DNA of 64,000 bases from an uncultured Ignavibacteria bacterium (GTDB taxonomy: Bacteria; Bacteroidota; Ignavibacteria; Kapaibacteriales; UBA2268), in NCBI GenBank assembly GCA_903862655.1, contig CAIOZA010000015.1:1-64000 (forward strand), given 5' to 3'. Both the position numbers and the translations under genes were made by a program. Below are positions 8,711 through 20,856 of the stretch, in pieces. The notes beneath the pieces are model-generated. The model searched no databases, was not told the DNA's origin, and saw nothing but the letters and a program-made list of their open reading frames with translations. The stretch's first letter is position 1. Every line of letters begins with the position of its first letter.

Positions 8711-10969
8711 ATGAAGAAGTCAATACTTATTCTTGTTTCAATTTTTTTTCTAATAAGCTCTTCAGAATTTTTATCCTCACAAAATCTAACTGCCACAATT
8801 ACTATTGATGCAAAACATCCATTGAAAGATACTACATCAAAATTGATCTTTGGTGGCTTTATAGAATTCCTCTTAGATTATGTTAATGGGCCCAATGGAA
8901 TGTGGGCTCAAGAGTTTATGGATAGAGGATTTGATATTGATATATGCGAGAAAACCAATATCGGATGTGTATGGAATGATTTTGTCAAACATCCATCAGA
9001 TTCTGTTCAGCTCAAGAAAGGAGGCTATAACCCTAATGGTCTATTTTCCAAAAGGTTAGTAGGTAATAGTTCCGATTCTAAAAGCGGTACTTACCAAACA
9101 ATTGTTACTACTGACACAGTTTCCTACACATTTTATTTATATTTTAGAGGTACTGCTGAGAATGGAAGGTTGAAACTGAGCATTTTTGATCAAGAAATGA
9201 AAAATGAACTTTTCTCAAAGGATTTAGGCACACCAGCTAATAATTGGACTAAAGTTGAAGTACTTGTACCCTCCATCAAAGGGAAAATCAGACAAAACTA
9301 TATGATATATTTGGATGGTAAAGGTGATATTGAAATTGATGAGGCATCTTGTGTTCCTAACGATAACGCATTAGGAATCAGGAAAGAATATTATCACCTT
9401 CTTGAAGAGATGAATATCGGAATGCTTCGTTATCCGGGAGGTTGGTACGCTGATAGTCCTACAAACAAGCTTGAGAATTGTGTTGGTGATATTGACAAAC
9501 GAAGGTCTCCGAATTTGAAGGTTGGTTATGAATTCCAAAGAATGGATATGGGACTTGATGAAATCGCGAAGCTTTGCAAATCTCTTAATTGCGAAACACA
9601 GATAACTACAAATTTTGCCTCTGGATCAGCAGAAGAAGCAGCAAATTTAGTTGAATATTGCAATGGTTTACAAAATTCGACATTTGGGAAATTAAGAGCT
9701 GACAATGGGCAAATCGAACCTTATAATATTAAATACTGGGAAATAGGCAACGAACAATGGGGTAATACTATTGATTATGCAAATAAGTATTTATTATTTT
9801 ATGATCAAATGAAAGCTAAAGATAATTCTATTAAGATTATTATTGATGGAAATCATTATGTTGGTTTGAAGGACATAGATTCACTTTTCTCCATTGTAGG
9901 GGATAAATGCGATTTCTATAGTTATCATCCAGCTTATGGAATCAACATAGATTACAATTTAACTGATTCAAATAACTATATTTCATTTATTGGAATATCG
10001 AATGATATGGAATTATACTTGCAGTCAGTTGAACAAAAGCTTAAAGATAAGAATTTATTTCCCAGAATATTGCAAGGTTCAACAGAATGGTGGAGTAATT
10101 ATTCATCAAATACCAAAAACGATTGGCTAATTGATACAAATACTAATCATAGCTCTCTGATGATGGGATTGTTTAATGCAAGTATGATTAATATGTATCT
10201 CAGGAATGCCTCTTCATTCAAATTTGCAGAAAGGACAATTGGAATTGGCTTAATAAGAAGAAGTTTCAGAGGGGACGGTAAAAGATCAATTTTTGGAATC
10301 GTTCCTTATCAGGGAATTGCAATGTTAAGCAGACATTTTGGTACACATATTTTTCCTAGAAATGTCAATGTTGCTAAATATACTCCAAATTGGAAAGAAG
10401 GTATGTACTGGCTAATAGATTGCCCTTGGCTCGATGTTACTACTACCGGTTCAAACGATACTTTATTTCTTTCAGTAATTAATCGTCATCCTGATAAAAA
10501 TATAGATACATACATTGACATCAATCATAAAGTAATGGGAAACAAATTATATGAACTTAATAGTGATTCTTACTCCGATGTTACAACTCCTGACAATCCT
10601 TTAGATATAATTGAAAGAGAAAAAAAAATAAAAGTAACTGATTTTTATTCATTTCCTCCACACTCGTTAACAGTAATAGCTTTCTTTTGTCCTAATTTGC
10701 TGAAATTTGATTCCACTATTTCAAATTCTAAAATTCTAAACATTATTTTCAACACCTCAACTAGTAAACTTGAGCTTTTATTTGAAGAATCAACAAAATC
10801 TCCTTCAGAATTACATGTATTTGATTTAACGGGGAGACAAATTAAAAAATATTCAATTCCATCACTGACAAAAAATTATGAATTATCTGATTTTCCATTC
10901 CCAAGAGGTTTATATATATTTAGATATTTAATTGATAATCGACAGGAAACAAAGTTAATGATTTGGTAA
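8711..10969 (+). CDS. Secreted GH51-type alpha-L-arabinofuranosidase with T9SS sorting domain
   Basis: 752 residues. It should remove terminal alpha-L-arabinofuranosyl groups from arabinan or arabinoxylan outside the cell. Signal peptide at 1-23 (MKKSILILVSIFFLISSSEF). GH51 landmarks: GGFIEFLLDYVNGPNGMWAQ near 47-66, MLRYPGGWYAD near 237-247, acid/base Glu348 in YWEIGNEQWG and nucleophile Glu459 in LQGSTEWWS. A CBM4/9-like beta segment lies at about 120-215, the C-terminal beta domain follows the barrel, and residues about 670-752 are a type A T9SS sorting domain (ELHVFDLTGRQIKKY, FPRGLYIFRYL). Its codons are more AT-ending than those of purN or the hemerythrin gene just upstream, which hints at separate origin. 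A TATATTTG at 8673-8680 could be its -7 box, but no matching -33 element is seen. Confidence 0.88.
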   Translation: MKKSILILVSIFFLISSSEFLSSQNLTATITIDAKHPLKDTTSKLIFGGFIEFLLDYVNGPNGMWAQEFMDRGFDIDICEKTNIGCVWNDFVKHPSDSVQLKKGGYNPNGLFSKRLVGNSSDSKSGTYQTIVTTDTVSYTFYLYFRGTAENGRLKLSIFDQEMKNELFSKDLGTPANNWTKVEVLVPSIKGKIRQNYMIYLDGKGDIEIDEASCVPNDNALGIRKEYYHLLEEMNIGMLRYPGGWYADSPTNKLENCVGDIDKRRSPNLKVGYEFQRMDMGLDEIAKLCKSLNCETQITTNFASGSAEEAANLVEYCNGLQNSTFGKLRADNGQIEPYNIKYWEIGNEQWGNTIDYANKYLLFYDQMKAKDNSIKIIIDGNHYVGLKDIDSLFSIVGDKCDFYSYHPAYGINIDYNLTDSNNYISFIGISNDMELYLQSVEQKLKDKNLFPRILQGSTEWWSNYSSNTKNDWLIDTNTNHSSLMMGLFNASMINMYLRNASSFKFAERTIGIGLIRRSFRGDGKRSIFGIVPYQGIAMLSRHFGTHIFPRNVNVAKYTPNWKEGMYWLIDCPWLDVTTTGSNDTLFLSVINRHPDKNIDTYIDINHKVMGNKLYELNSDSYSDVTTPDNPLDIIEREKKIKVTDFYSFPPHSLTVIAFFCPNLLKFDSTISNSKILNIIFNTSTSKLELLFEESTKSPSELHVFDLTGRQIKKYSIPSLTKNYELSDFPFPRGLYIFRYLIDNRQETKLMIW

Positions 10970-11022
10970 AAAAATAATCACCGTCTTGTAATTTTTTTAT
11001 ATTTCCATTTCTTATTCATTTC

Positions 11023-11053
11023 TTGCTATTATTTCGATAAATGCTTAAATTTG
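11023..11053 (+). promoter_or_regulatory. Bacteroidota-type promoter for the tyrosine phenol-lyase gene
   Basis: TTG at 11023-11025, 20 bases, then TAAATTTG at 11046-11053, which fits the Bacteroidota consensus (-33 TTG, -7 TAnnTTTG). A start near 11060 would give a leader of roughly 190 bases containing the small ORF at 11090. Pattern match only. Confidence 0.5.
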
Positions 11054-11089
11054 TAAGTCTTAAGCATTCAATTTTAATTTAAGTATTTA

Positions 11090-11152
11090 ATGACAATTCC
11101 ACATCAGAAATACTTCGACCGTTACACAAACCTCCGTCGTAATCCGGAATAG
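11090..11152 (+). CDS. Candidate 20-residue leader peptide upstream of tyrosine phenol-lyase
   Basis: ATG at 11090 and TAG at 11150-11152 enclose 20 codons, ending KYFDRYTNLRRNPE. The ORF lies between the promoter candidate and the tpl start, 96 bases before the ATG. Its codons (TAC, TTC, GAC, CGT, TAC, AAC, CTC, CGT, CCG) are C/G-ending like those of tpl itself, whereas the surrounding DNA is strongly AT-rich; this favours real translation. The layout recalls the tnaC leader of E. coli tryptophanase, where Lys-Trp-Phe and a late Pro before the stop mediate Trp-dependent ribosome stalling; here Lys-Tyr-Phe is followed 11 residues after the Tyr by Pro19. Tyr sensing is inference. No clear Shine-Dalgarno or terminator hairpin is seen. 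Confidence 0.5.
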   Translation: MTIPHQKYFDRYTNLRRNPE

Positions 11153-11224
11153 CTTTATATTGTTATCAGCACTAACTGAATATAAGATATTGCCTTTATA
11201 TAAATGATCAATTACTAAATTTAA

Positions 11225-12631
<1,407 letters not shown>

Positions 12632-12656
12632 GAATTTAAGAAATATACCTTTATTT

Positions 12657-12690
12657 GTGGATCAACTGAAAAGTTGATCCATTTTTTTTA
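12657..12690 (+). terminator. Rho-independent terminator of tpl
   Basis: GGATCAACT (12659-12667), four-base loop, AGTTGATCC (12672-12680), then a run of T to 12689. It lies 28 bases after the tpl stop. Confidence 0.88.
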
Positions 12691-12713
12691 TTTACTTTTC
12701 AAACAGGTGCTTG

Positions 12714-12750
12714 AAAAAAAACCCCCAACGGCTCAATGCAATTGGGGATT
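12714..12750 (-). terminator. Rho-independent terminator of the C69 dipeptidase gene
   Basis: On the minus strand TCCCCAA pairs with TTGGGGG around a 13-base loop and is followed by a run of T (plus-strand A at 12714-12720). It faces the tpl terminator, so the convergent pair is insulated on both sides. Confidence 0.8.
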
Positions 12751-12779
12751 AAATCTTGCGATCAAATGCTTATAATCAT

Positions 12780-14453
12780 TTATTTCGTTTTAGGTGGATC
12801 TCCTTTGGATGCGCCATTGTCCTGGCTTTCGCGCCATTTTACGTCATAATATCCCGGTTTATCCTTCAGCACCTGCTTATAGAATTCATTTCCATAGCCC
12901 ACACCCTTAGGATGGCGACCGTATTCCTTAGTTACATCATTGATGTATCCATCATTATACTTGGTTACCAAATATTCCCAGAGCTGAGTCCAGCGTTCAA
13001 CCATCTGATTCGCTGTATTGGTCGAATATTCACTCAGGAATTGCACTGCAGTAGCTTTATCTTTCTGATAGAGCTCCAATGCGGCTTTGTCAATGACCGG
13101 CTGGAATGCAAAATACTTATCCTCCAGCTCTTTCTGAACCTTCTGAATATCTTTGATCACATACGAGTACTTCCCATAAGCTATGTTAGCAACGAGATTG
13201 AAAACCCAGAAAGCTGATTTTGCGTTGTATTCTGCAATACTTCCTACTTTAAAAACCTTTGGAGGCTTTTGTGTGCAGGCATAGAGAGGCATATATACAT
13301 TAGAATAATTATCGTCAACTCCATACCAGTGAATACCGCCAATTTCGTTGGGAAGCCACGAGCGTAGTTGTGATACAAATGCGAAAGCAGTCTGCTGAGT
13401 TGATATCGGACGTTCCCAATCATAGGAATTAACAGTATCGCCCTCGATTTTCCAACCAAGAGGCTTGAATCGTACCGGACATCCGAAAGGTCCGGCAGCC
13501 AGTCCCTTTGACATATCAAAATCGGTTGAATCAAAATGATCTCTCATCAATGCAATCACATCCTGAGTAGATAATTTCTTGTCCGGTTTGACAAATAAAG
13601 GATAAGGCGCGGCTCCCTTAACTGCTGTGAAATAATCGGATGATAAATTTAACGAAGGTGCAGCACGACGGAAAACACTCCATGTTCTGCCTTCACAAGC
13701 TAATAGTGAACCCGGTGTTACAGGATCATAAATATCTGCAAATCGGAAAGGGCCGTCTTTGGCTTTATAATATCCCTTAGCACTGGCAAGATCAATAACA
13801 TCTTTTGCGTAAATACAATTTTCTTTGTCCTTTAATGGGAATTCTCTAATCCTTGCACGGTTAGCGTGAACGCCGATATAGCCATCCGGAACCCGTATCG
13901 CAACCCACACAGCACCCTTGCTGCCGGGACCTTTGCCGATCATGTCCATCACCCAGACTTCGTTGGGATCAGCAATCGAGAAAGATTCTCCCGAGCTGTA
14001 ATATCCGTATTCTTCCACAAGGTCTGTCATTACTTTAATAGCTTCACGAGCTGTTTTTGAGCGTTGCAGAGCAATCTGCATCAAAGAGCCATAGTCGATT
14101 CTTCCGAGGGTATCTCTCAGTGAATCGCGTCCACCGTAGGTAGTTTCACCGATTGACACCTGGAACTCATTAATCAAACCGATTACATGATATGTTTCCT
14201 TAATCTGTTTGATTTTACCGAGGTAAACATGCGAATCCCAATCATAGATATCGACTGAGTCACCATCTTTCCACGTAGTTCTCGGAGAAAAGTACAGTGG
14301 CTCCATAAACCCACCGGCATCGGCATTGTAGGAAATCATTACAGAACCATCGGCAGATGCTCCTTTTGTAACCAATATGTTTGTACAAGCAGAACTAATC
14401 CGGTAAGACATGAAAATCAAAACAAGAACTGATATAACCTTAATTTTAAACAT
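12780..14453 (-). CDS. Peptidase family C69 (PepD-like) dipeptidase, exported
   Basis: 557 residues. N-terminal nucleophile hydrolase of the C69/U34 dipeptidase family. Residues 1-22 form a signal-peptide-like segment ending SSA, directly followed by Cys23 of CTNILVTKGASADGS. In this family the Cys exposed by removing the leader is the catalytic nucleophile, so signal cleavage may also activate the enzyme. Further signatures are GETTYGGRDSL, IMKVMTDLVEEYGYYSSGE-like sequence near 140-158 and FSIADPNEVWVMDMIGKG near 158-175. Length fits exported C69 enzymes of Bacteroidota, which take part in peptide use. It is a single gene with its own terminator, convergent with tpl. Confidence 0.88.
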   Translation of the reverse strand: MFKIKVISVLVLIFMSYRISSACTNILVTKGASADGSVMISYNADAGGFMEPLYFSPRTTWKDGDSVDIYDWDSHVYLGKIKQIKETYHVIGLINEFQVSIGETTYGGRDSLRDTLGRIDYGSLMQIALQRSKTAREAIKVMTDLVEEYGYYSSGESFSIADPNEVWVMDMIGKGPGSKGAVWVAIRVPDGYIGVHANRARIREFPLKDKENCIYAKDVIDLASAKGYYKAKDGPFRFADIYDPVTPGSLLACEGRTWSVFRRAAPSLNLSSDYFTAVKGAAPYPLFVKPDKKLSTQDVIALMRDHFDSTDFDMSKGLAAGPFGCPVRFKPLGWKIEGDTVNSYDWERPISTQQTAFAFVSQLRSWLPNEIGGIHWYGVDDNYSNVYMPLYACTQKPPKVFKVGSIAEYNAKSAFWVFNLVANIAYGKYSYVIKDIQKVQKELEDKYFAFQPVIDKAALELYQKDKATAVQFLSEYSTNTANQMVERWTQLWEYLVTKYNDGYINDVTKEYGRHPKGVGYGNEFYKQVLKDKPGYYDVKWRESQDNGASKGDPPKTK

Positions 14454-14545
14454 AAATTTCCTGATGAATTATTATCAAAATTTAACAATGAAAAAGTAAA
14501 TTAAGAAAGTTATGCTGATTTATAAAGATATATCTTGTCAAATAT

Positions 14546-14578
14546 AAAAAAAAATGCCCGGTGCATAGCCGGGCATTG
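14546..14578 (-). terminator. Rho-independent terminator of the FnIII-repeat gene
   Basis: On the minus strand AATGCCCGG pairs with CCGGGCATT around a short loop (14553-14577), then a run of eight or nine T. It lies 18 bases after the stop of the gene at 14596. Confidence 0.9.
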
Positions 14579-14595
14579 TAGAAACACAGATATAA

Positions 14596-17223
14596 CTATT
14601 TATTAACAATAAGCTTCAATATCATTGATTCATTACCGATATTCAGCTTAACAAAATAATATCCGCTTGATAGTGATTTTGTATCAAGGTTGATCTGCTG
14701 CAATCCTGCATCATGAGCAGAATTTGATAAATCTCTGATTATGGAACCGTCCGAAGTGTAGAGGGATATTCTTACTCTTGAATAGTCCTTTAGATTGAAG
14801 TTTAATACTGCATCACCAAATGTTGGATTAGGAGAAATGTATGCATTGTATTTCTCTATAATCTGATCATCGACAGAGTTGATTATTGTTGTGAAGCTAT
14901 TTGTAGCTGACCATGGTCCTTTACCGGAGTAATTTTCGGCTCTTACTCTCCAGTAATAAGTAGTCATATTGTTCAGTCCGCTCAGATATCGGTTATTCGT
15001 AATAACCAGTGTGTCGTTCAATTCCAGCTTGGTTAATTGCTCATCCGTTCCAATCTGTAATTCATAAGTTTCAGCTCTGGCAACTTCATTCCATTCGAAT
15101 GAAACATTAATGGGAGATGCATCCAATTTATCTGTAGGTTTTAGCAGAACAGGAGGATTGGTGGGAATCTGCACAACACTGGAGAATGACCAAGTGGGAG
15201 ACCATGAGCTGTAGCTTGTATCATTAATATCCTTAATTGCCTGAATTTTCCAGTAGTATAAAGTTCCGTAATTCAATCCTGTGAAAATATAGGATGTGTC
15301 TGGATAGTCGGTAATATTGATAAGATTTGTTTTGAAATCTTTTGTATTTGAAATCATAAGATGATACTTGTTTGCATCAAATACTTTATCCCAGATCAGT
15401 GTAACCTTATTTACAGGCTGATGGTCAGCTCCGTTTGATGGATTTAATAAATCGGGAACAGTGAGTGATTTCGCGGCTGTCTTGAAAGAAAATATCTGTG
15501 ACCAGGCACTTATTCCTGAAGAATTAATAGATCTTACTTTCCAGAAAAAAGTAGAACTAGGTGTCAAGTCTTTTACACCGACTGCAATACCGGGTAAGCC
15601 AGTTTTTCCGATAACGATGTTTGTAAATGTATAGTCAGTAGCCAGCAAGAATTCATAGGACTGAGCGCCCTCAACTGTTTTCCATTCGCAAAGCACAGTT
15701 GAACTTAATTTGTCTGCATTGTTGTCAGGAGAGGATAGAACAGGAGCCAAAAGAACAGTTGAGAATGACCACGAGTCAGACCAGCTCGAGGTACAAGTGA
15801 AAATTAAAGAATTCATTCTCCAATAATATGTCTTGAAATAATTAGGCATTTTTAGAGTAATTGTGTCTTTATCAATGTTTTTAATATCGAAGATAATTTT
15901 TGCAAAAGATGGATCTTCGGATATTTGTATTCTTTCAAATGAGTACTGATCTAACTTGCTCCATTTGAATTTAACAGATACAGCCAAATTTCCTGTTTCA
16001 TTTTCCGGAATTAGTCTGCCTCCAAATTTTGTAGCAGTGAATAATCTCGAAGTAGCAGAATAATCACCCTCATTAATGGCATCTTTGGCTTTAACTCGCC
16101 AAAAATATCTCATCTGTCCCTGTGAGAATTTATAATCAATATAATTAGCTGCTATATTGGATGAATCGAATTCAATTTGAGTAAAGCCACTGTCTGAGGC
16201 AATTTGGATTCTGTAACCCTGCACGCCACTCAGAAGATCCCAACGGAGTCTGGCATCAAGAGGCACACACATAGAATCCATTTTAGGTACAAGATTTATA
16301 ATTGGATCATACTCAGTACGGAATTTCCTGAATCCCGACCATGGAGACATACAACCACTGTAATCAGCCCTTAACCTCCAATAATAAGATGAGTTTCCAA
16401 TCAAGTTCGATACTGTGTCTGTTGATGCTGAAACAATTCCTTCATAATTAATTCCATTGAACAAACTGTCTGTAGCCACCTGTATTGTGTATGTAGATGG
16501 AGTTCCAGCAGATGTCCAGGTAAATCGAATTCCTGTCTTGCGAACGTAAGAAGCATTATTTGCAGGAGTACTATGAACAGGTGGTCCCTCCTGTGTTGTT
16601 GCTGAATATACAGTAGAAAAGTCGGTAGTACAGGTATTATACATCATCCGTACTCTCCAGAAATACTGAGTACCGTACCCCGGCAGCACAACAACAGCTG
16701 AATCTGCGGCAATACCACTCTGATTAACAACAAAAGTACTAAATGTATTTGTTGTAGAAATCTGCAAATTATATGTTGCATTTACAGCTGACTGCCACTT
16801 AAAAGTTGTCGTCTTTTGTATGCAGGAATTATTATTTGCAGGCAAAGAGATTGAAGGAGCAGCTTTAAGTGTAGTAAAATTCCAAATTGGAGATGATGTT
16901 TTATTCAAACCTATTATAGATGAAGCTCTCCAGTAATATTTTAACCCAAATGATGGTACATCAGCCACATACTGACTAACTGCGACATTGGTCTGAATTA
17001 TTGGATTACTCATGTCTGAATTTGTAGAAACTTCAATAATATAATGTATTGCTACCCCTTCGACATCGCTCCAGTCAAGAGTAATACCTGTGTTAACCAC
17101 ACAATCGGCATTGTTGATCGGCAAAAAAAGTGTTGGTGCTTGTGCCAATAAAGAATTAGAAAACATGAGCATTAACCCTGCAAGGATCAACATTTTAGCA
17201 TTGCGTATAGCAATAGTCATCAT
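14596..17223 (-). CDS. Secreted protein with about eight fibronectin type III repeats and T9SS sorting domain
   Basis: 875 residues. Signal peptide in the first 28 residues (LILAGLMLMFSNSLLAQ). The body is about eight tandem units of 90-100 residues, each opening with a Pro-rich PxLxxPxNNA-type phrase, a WxxVxGAxxYxxQ-like strand, and YYWRVRA...WSxxxxFxT near the end, the usual Bacteroidota FnIII pattern. Units 1-4 carry a paired Cys at similar places (INNADC, NNNSC, DYSGC). The last 80 residues are a T9SS type A domain (ISPNPTFGDAVLNF, ISLYTSDGSIIRDL, LSSGYYFVKL). No catalytic domain is visible, so a surface binding or adhesive role is inferred. Start could be Met1 or Met2. Transcribed alone. 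Confidence 0.85.
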   Translation of the reverse strand: MMTIAIRNAKMLILAGLMLMFSNSLLAQAPTLFLPINNADCVVNTGITLDWSDVEGVAIHYIIEVSTNSDMSNPIIQTNVAVSQYVADVPSFGLKYYWRASSIIGLNKTSSPIWNFTTLKAAPSISLPANNNSCIQKTTTFKWQSAVNATYNLQISTTNTFSTFVVNQSGIAADSAVVVLPGYGTQYFWRVRMMYNTCTTDFSTVYSATTQEGPPVHSTPANNASYVRKTGIRFTWTSAGTPSTYTIQVATDSLFNGINYEGIVSASTDTVSNLIGNSSYYWRLRADYSGCMSPWSGFRKFRTEYDPIINLVPKMDSMCVPLDARLRWDLLSGVQGYRIQIASDSGFTQIEFDSSNIAANYIDYKFSQGQMRYFWRVKAKDAINEGDYSATSRLFTATKFGGRLIPENETGNLAVSVKFKWSKLDQYSFERIQISEDPSFAKIIFDIKNIDKDTITLKMPNYFKTYYWRMNSLIFTCTSSWSDSWSFSTVLLAPVLSSPDNNADKLSSTVLCEWKTVEGAQSYEFLLATDYTFTNIVIGKTGLPGIAVGVKDLTPSSTFFWKVRSINSSGISAWSQIFSFKTAAKSLTVPDLLNPSNGADHQPVNKVTLIWDKVFDANKYHLMISNTKDFKTNLINITDYPDTSYIFTGLNYGTLYYWKIQAIKDINDTSYSSWSPTWSFSSVVQIPTNPPVLLKPTDKLDASPINVSFEWNEVARAETYELQIGTDEQLTKLELNDTLVITNNRYLSGLNNMTTYYWRVRAENYSGKGPWSATNSFTTIINSVDDQIIEKYNAYISPNPTFGDAVLNFNLKDYSRVRISLYTSDGSIIRDLSNSAHDAGLQQINLDTKSLSSGYYFVKLNIGNESMILKLIVNK

Positions 17224-17391
17224 AAGTCTCCACGGAATATTATTAATAGATTAAATTTTCTGTTTATAATTTATATATATTTTAAATAACAATAACTCTT
17301 TTTAAAGCTAAATGTTGCAAAATTGTTAAAAAAAAATGAAGAAAAAAAATGAAATTTAATTAAAATAATATTTTTTGTTTTGCGTTAAATA

Positions 17392-17418
17392 TTAGCACTC
17401 AGTAACCGAGAGTGCTAA
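17392..17418 (+). promoter_or_regulatory. CIRCE operator (HrcA binding site)
   Basis: TTAGCACTC at 17392-17400, nine bases, GAGTGCTAA at 17410-17418: a perfect match to the CIRCE consensus. It lies 76 bases before the groES ATG. The repressor gene hrcA is in this same window (29026-30084). Confidence 0.97.
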
Positions 17419-17493
17419 TAACTTTCGAGTTTTATGTAAGTCGTTTATATTTAATGGCATTATATTTTTTTAAAATTTTATTTGAGGTGAATT

Positions 17494-17781
17494 ATGAATC
17501 TTACACCATTGCACGACAGAGTAATCGTGAAATCTTCCAAACCAGAGGAAGTAACAAAAGGCGGAATAATTATTCCTGATACTGCAAAAGAAAAACCAAT
17601 GCAGGGCGAAGTCATTGCAGTTGGAGCAGGCAAAATTGGAGATGACGGTAAATTGATTCCTCTTCAGGTTAAAGCTGGCGATCAGGTGCTTTACGGAAAA
17701 TATTCAGGCACAGAAGTTACTGTTGCAGACGAAGACTACCTAATTATGCGCGAATCTGACATATTTGCAATTATCGGTTAA
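17494..17781 (+). CDS. groES: Co-chaperonin GroES
   Basis: 95 residues. Forms the heptameric lid of the GroEL chamber in the cytoplasm. Signatures: N-terminal [48 protein letters not shown] and a final [14 protein letters not shown]. The mobile loop (residues about 20-33) is complete. ATG follows GAGGTGAATT. It begins the groES-groEL operon, 41 bases before groEL, under the CIRCE operator, so it should be derepressed by heat or protein unfolding through HrcA. Confidence 0.98.
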   Translation: MNLTPLHDRVIVKSSKPEEVTKGGIIIPDTAKEKPMQGEVIAVGAGKIGDDGKLIPLQVKAGDQVLYGKYSGTEVTVADEDYLIMRESDIFAIIG

Positions 17782-17804
17782 TTATTTTTTTAAATGTTAA
17801 ATAA

Positions 17805-19457
<1,653 letters not shown>

Positions 19458-19501
19458 TAATACATTATCTTGAACTGAATAAGGGATAGATTTTAAAAAT
19501 T

Positions 19502-19537
19502 AAAGCAGATTATGGTTCACATAATCTGCTTTTTTAT
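19502..19537 (+). terminator. Rho-independent terminator of groESL
   Basis: AAAGCAGATTATG (19502-19514) pairs perfectly with CATAATCTGCTTT (19520-19532) around a five-base loop, followed by T. 44 bases after the groEL stop. Confidence 0.93.
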
Positions 19538-19612
19538 AATTAAACTTATGCAAATGTACAAAGTAAATTTTCTGCACTTTTCAGAAAACCTCTTATTTTT
19601 TAAATTTCGATA

Positions 19613-20062
19613 CTAATGAACTCCGGAAATATAATCTTTTAGGTATTTATTTTCGTAGCGGTATTCGTTGAGCTGCGTTTTTACTATATCTCCGATCGAA
19701 ATCAATCCAACAAGAATTTTATTACTAATAACGGGAACATGCCTGAATCGATTTGTTGTCATTACACTTTCAACATAATCGATATCATCCTCAGGCTCAA
19801 CAATAATAACTTTTTTTGTCATGTACTCAGCTAAACGAAGATTTAAATAGTTGGACTGATTTTCATAACTTGCTCGAATTATGTCTCTTTCGCTTAGAAT
19901 ACCTGAAATTTGTCCTTCATAATTGAGAACGATAAGCACACCTATTTTATTAACAACAATTATGTTAAGTGCTTCACCTAAAGACTTTTCTTCGCCAATC
20001 GTAAATACTTGTGGACCTTTAGTCTTTAAAATTTCGCTTACTTTCACATCAGACTCCGTCAA
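19613..20062 (-). CDS. Two-CBS-domain protein
   Basis: 149 residues made of two CBS motifs and little else. CBS1 spans about 8-65 (VSEILKTKGPQVFTIGEE, VLNYEGQISGILSERDIIRA), CBS2 about 80-138 (YMTKKVIIVEPEDDIDYVESVMTTNRFRHVPVI, LVGLISIGDIVKTQL). Such stand-alone pairs bind adenosine nucleotides and regulate a partner; none is evident here. Soluble, no signal peptide. Convergent with groEL. The chalcone-isomerase-like gene lies upstream on the same strand, but a terminator separates them. Confidence 0.93.
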   Translation of the reverse strand: MTESDVKVSEILKTKGPQVFTIGEEKSLGEALNIIVVNKIGVLIVLNYEGQISGILSERDIIRASYENQSNYLNLRLAEYMTKKVIIVEPEDDIDYVESVMTTNRFRHVPVISNKILVGLISIGDIVKTQLNEYRYENKYLKDYISGVH

Positions 20063-20144
20063 TAATTGAAGATTTTGTATTTACTTAATAGACGAGAGAT
20101 TTTTGATATATTTTATAAGATTAAAAATGTTTTTAGACGACATT

Positions 20145-20182
20145 AAAAAAAAAGCTATTTGGCATTTTTAGCCAAATAGCTT
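20145..20182 (-). terminator. Rho-independent terminator of the chalcone-isomerase-like gene
   Basis: Minus-strand AAGCTATTTGGC pairs perfectly with GCCAAATAGCTT (20152-20182) around seven bases, followed by a run of T. 20 bases after the stop of the gene at 20202. Confidence 0.9.
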
Positions 20183-20201
20183 ATTAATAAGGTAAAATTT
20201 T

Positions 20202-20765
20202 CTATTTACCCAGCATTTCATCCTTTACTCCGCTATCTCTCGGGTCAGCACCTATCCAAATACCAAGAAGAGCTTTACGGAAGTTGAAACCTCCTATTAT
20301 TCCTTTTTGTTTCCCGTTAATATAAACTCGAACGCCTATACCGGGCTTATAATCAAACTGAAATACATCATTTTCCTTTACTTCATTTCCTTCGAAATAA
20401 GCATTGAATTGTTTGATTTCATTTTTGATATTATCTGTTTTGTTGCCTGTTGCTTTGCTGAAGCCTGTATTCCATGCTTCTATAATCTTGTCGGCAGAAA
20501 TTCCATCTCTCACAAAATGCATCCTGATAATATATGGTTTATCCTGATTGAGCAGGGCAGTTTCATCGGTTGAAGTCTTTTCCAGATAAAGTCCGATAAC
20601 GTATACTTTAAAGAACATTTTCTTGATAACTCCGGCACCATTTAGTGTAAGACTTTCATTTCCGGATTTTAAATTATCAGGCATATTAATGCCCTTAATT
20701 TCTTTGCTGTTCAGAGCAATAAAAGCGAAAATCATAATGAAAATACTTGCAAATATACTCCTCAT
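20202..20765 (-). CDS. Exported chalcone-isomerase-like protein
   Basis: 187 residues. N-terminal signal peptide (SIFASIFIMIFAFIALNS) and one chalcone-isomerase-like domain: LTLNGAGVIKKMFFKVYVIGLYLE near 38-61, PYIIRMHFVRDGISADKIIEAWNTGF near 75-100, VFQFDYKPGIGVRVYINGKQKG near 134-155, then a closing LLGIWIGADP. Bacterial members are mostly periplasmic, non-enzymatic lipid-binding proteins; the exact role is not established. Single gene with its own terminator; the lipoprotein gene lies 91 bases upstream on the same strand. Confidence 0.85.
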   Translation of the reverse strand: MRSIFASIFIMIFAFIALNSKEIKGINMPDNLKSGNESLTLNGAGVIKKMFFKVYVIGLYLEKTSTDETALLNQDKPYIIRMHFVRDGISADKIIEAWNTGFSKATGNKTDNIKNEIKQFNAYFEGNEVKENDVFQFDYKPGIGVRVYINGKQKGIIGGFNFRKALLGIWIGADPRDSGVKDEMLGK

Positions 20766-20856
20766 ACTTTACCTCTTAGAATTGAATGAATGGACTAAGT
20801 CCATAATAAATATTTTGTTGACCAATTAAATTGATTACTGACTTACAAAATTGTGC

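Noticed and set aside
11041..11082. 13-codon ORF just before the tpl leader ORF
   Set aside because: It overlaps the proposed -7 box, so it would not be transcribed from that promoter, and its codons are AT-ending like random local DNA.
12756..13217. 153-codon plus-strand frame over the C69 gene's 3' end
   Set aside because: Lies antisense to the well-supported dipeptidase and begins in its terminator region.
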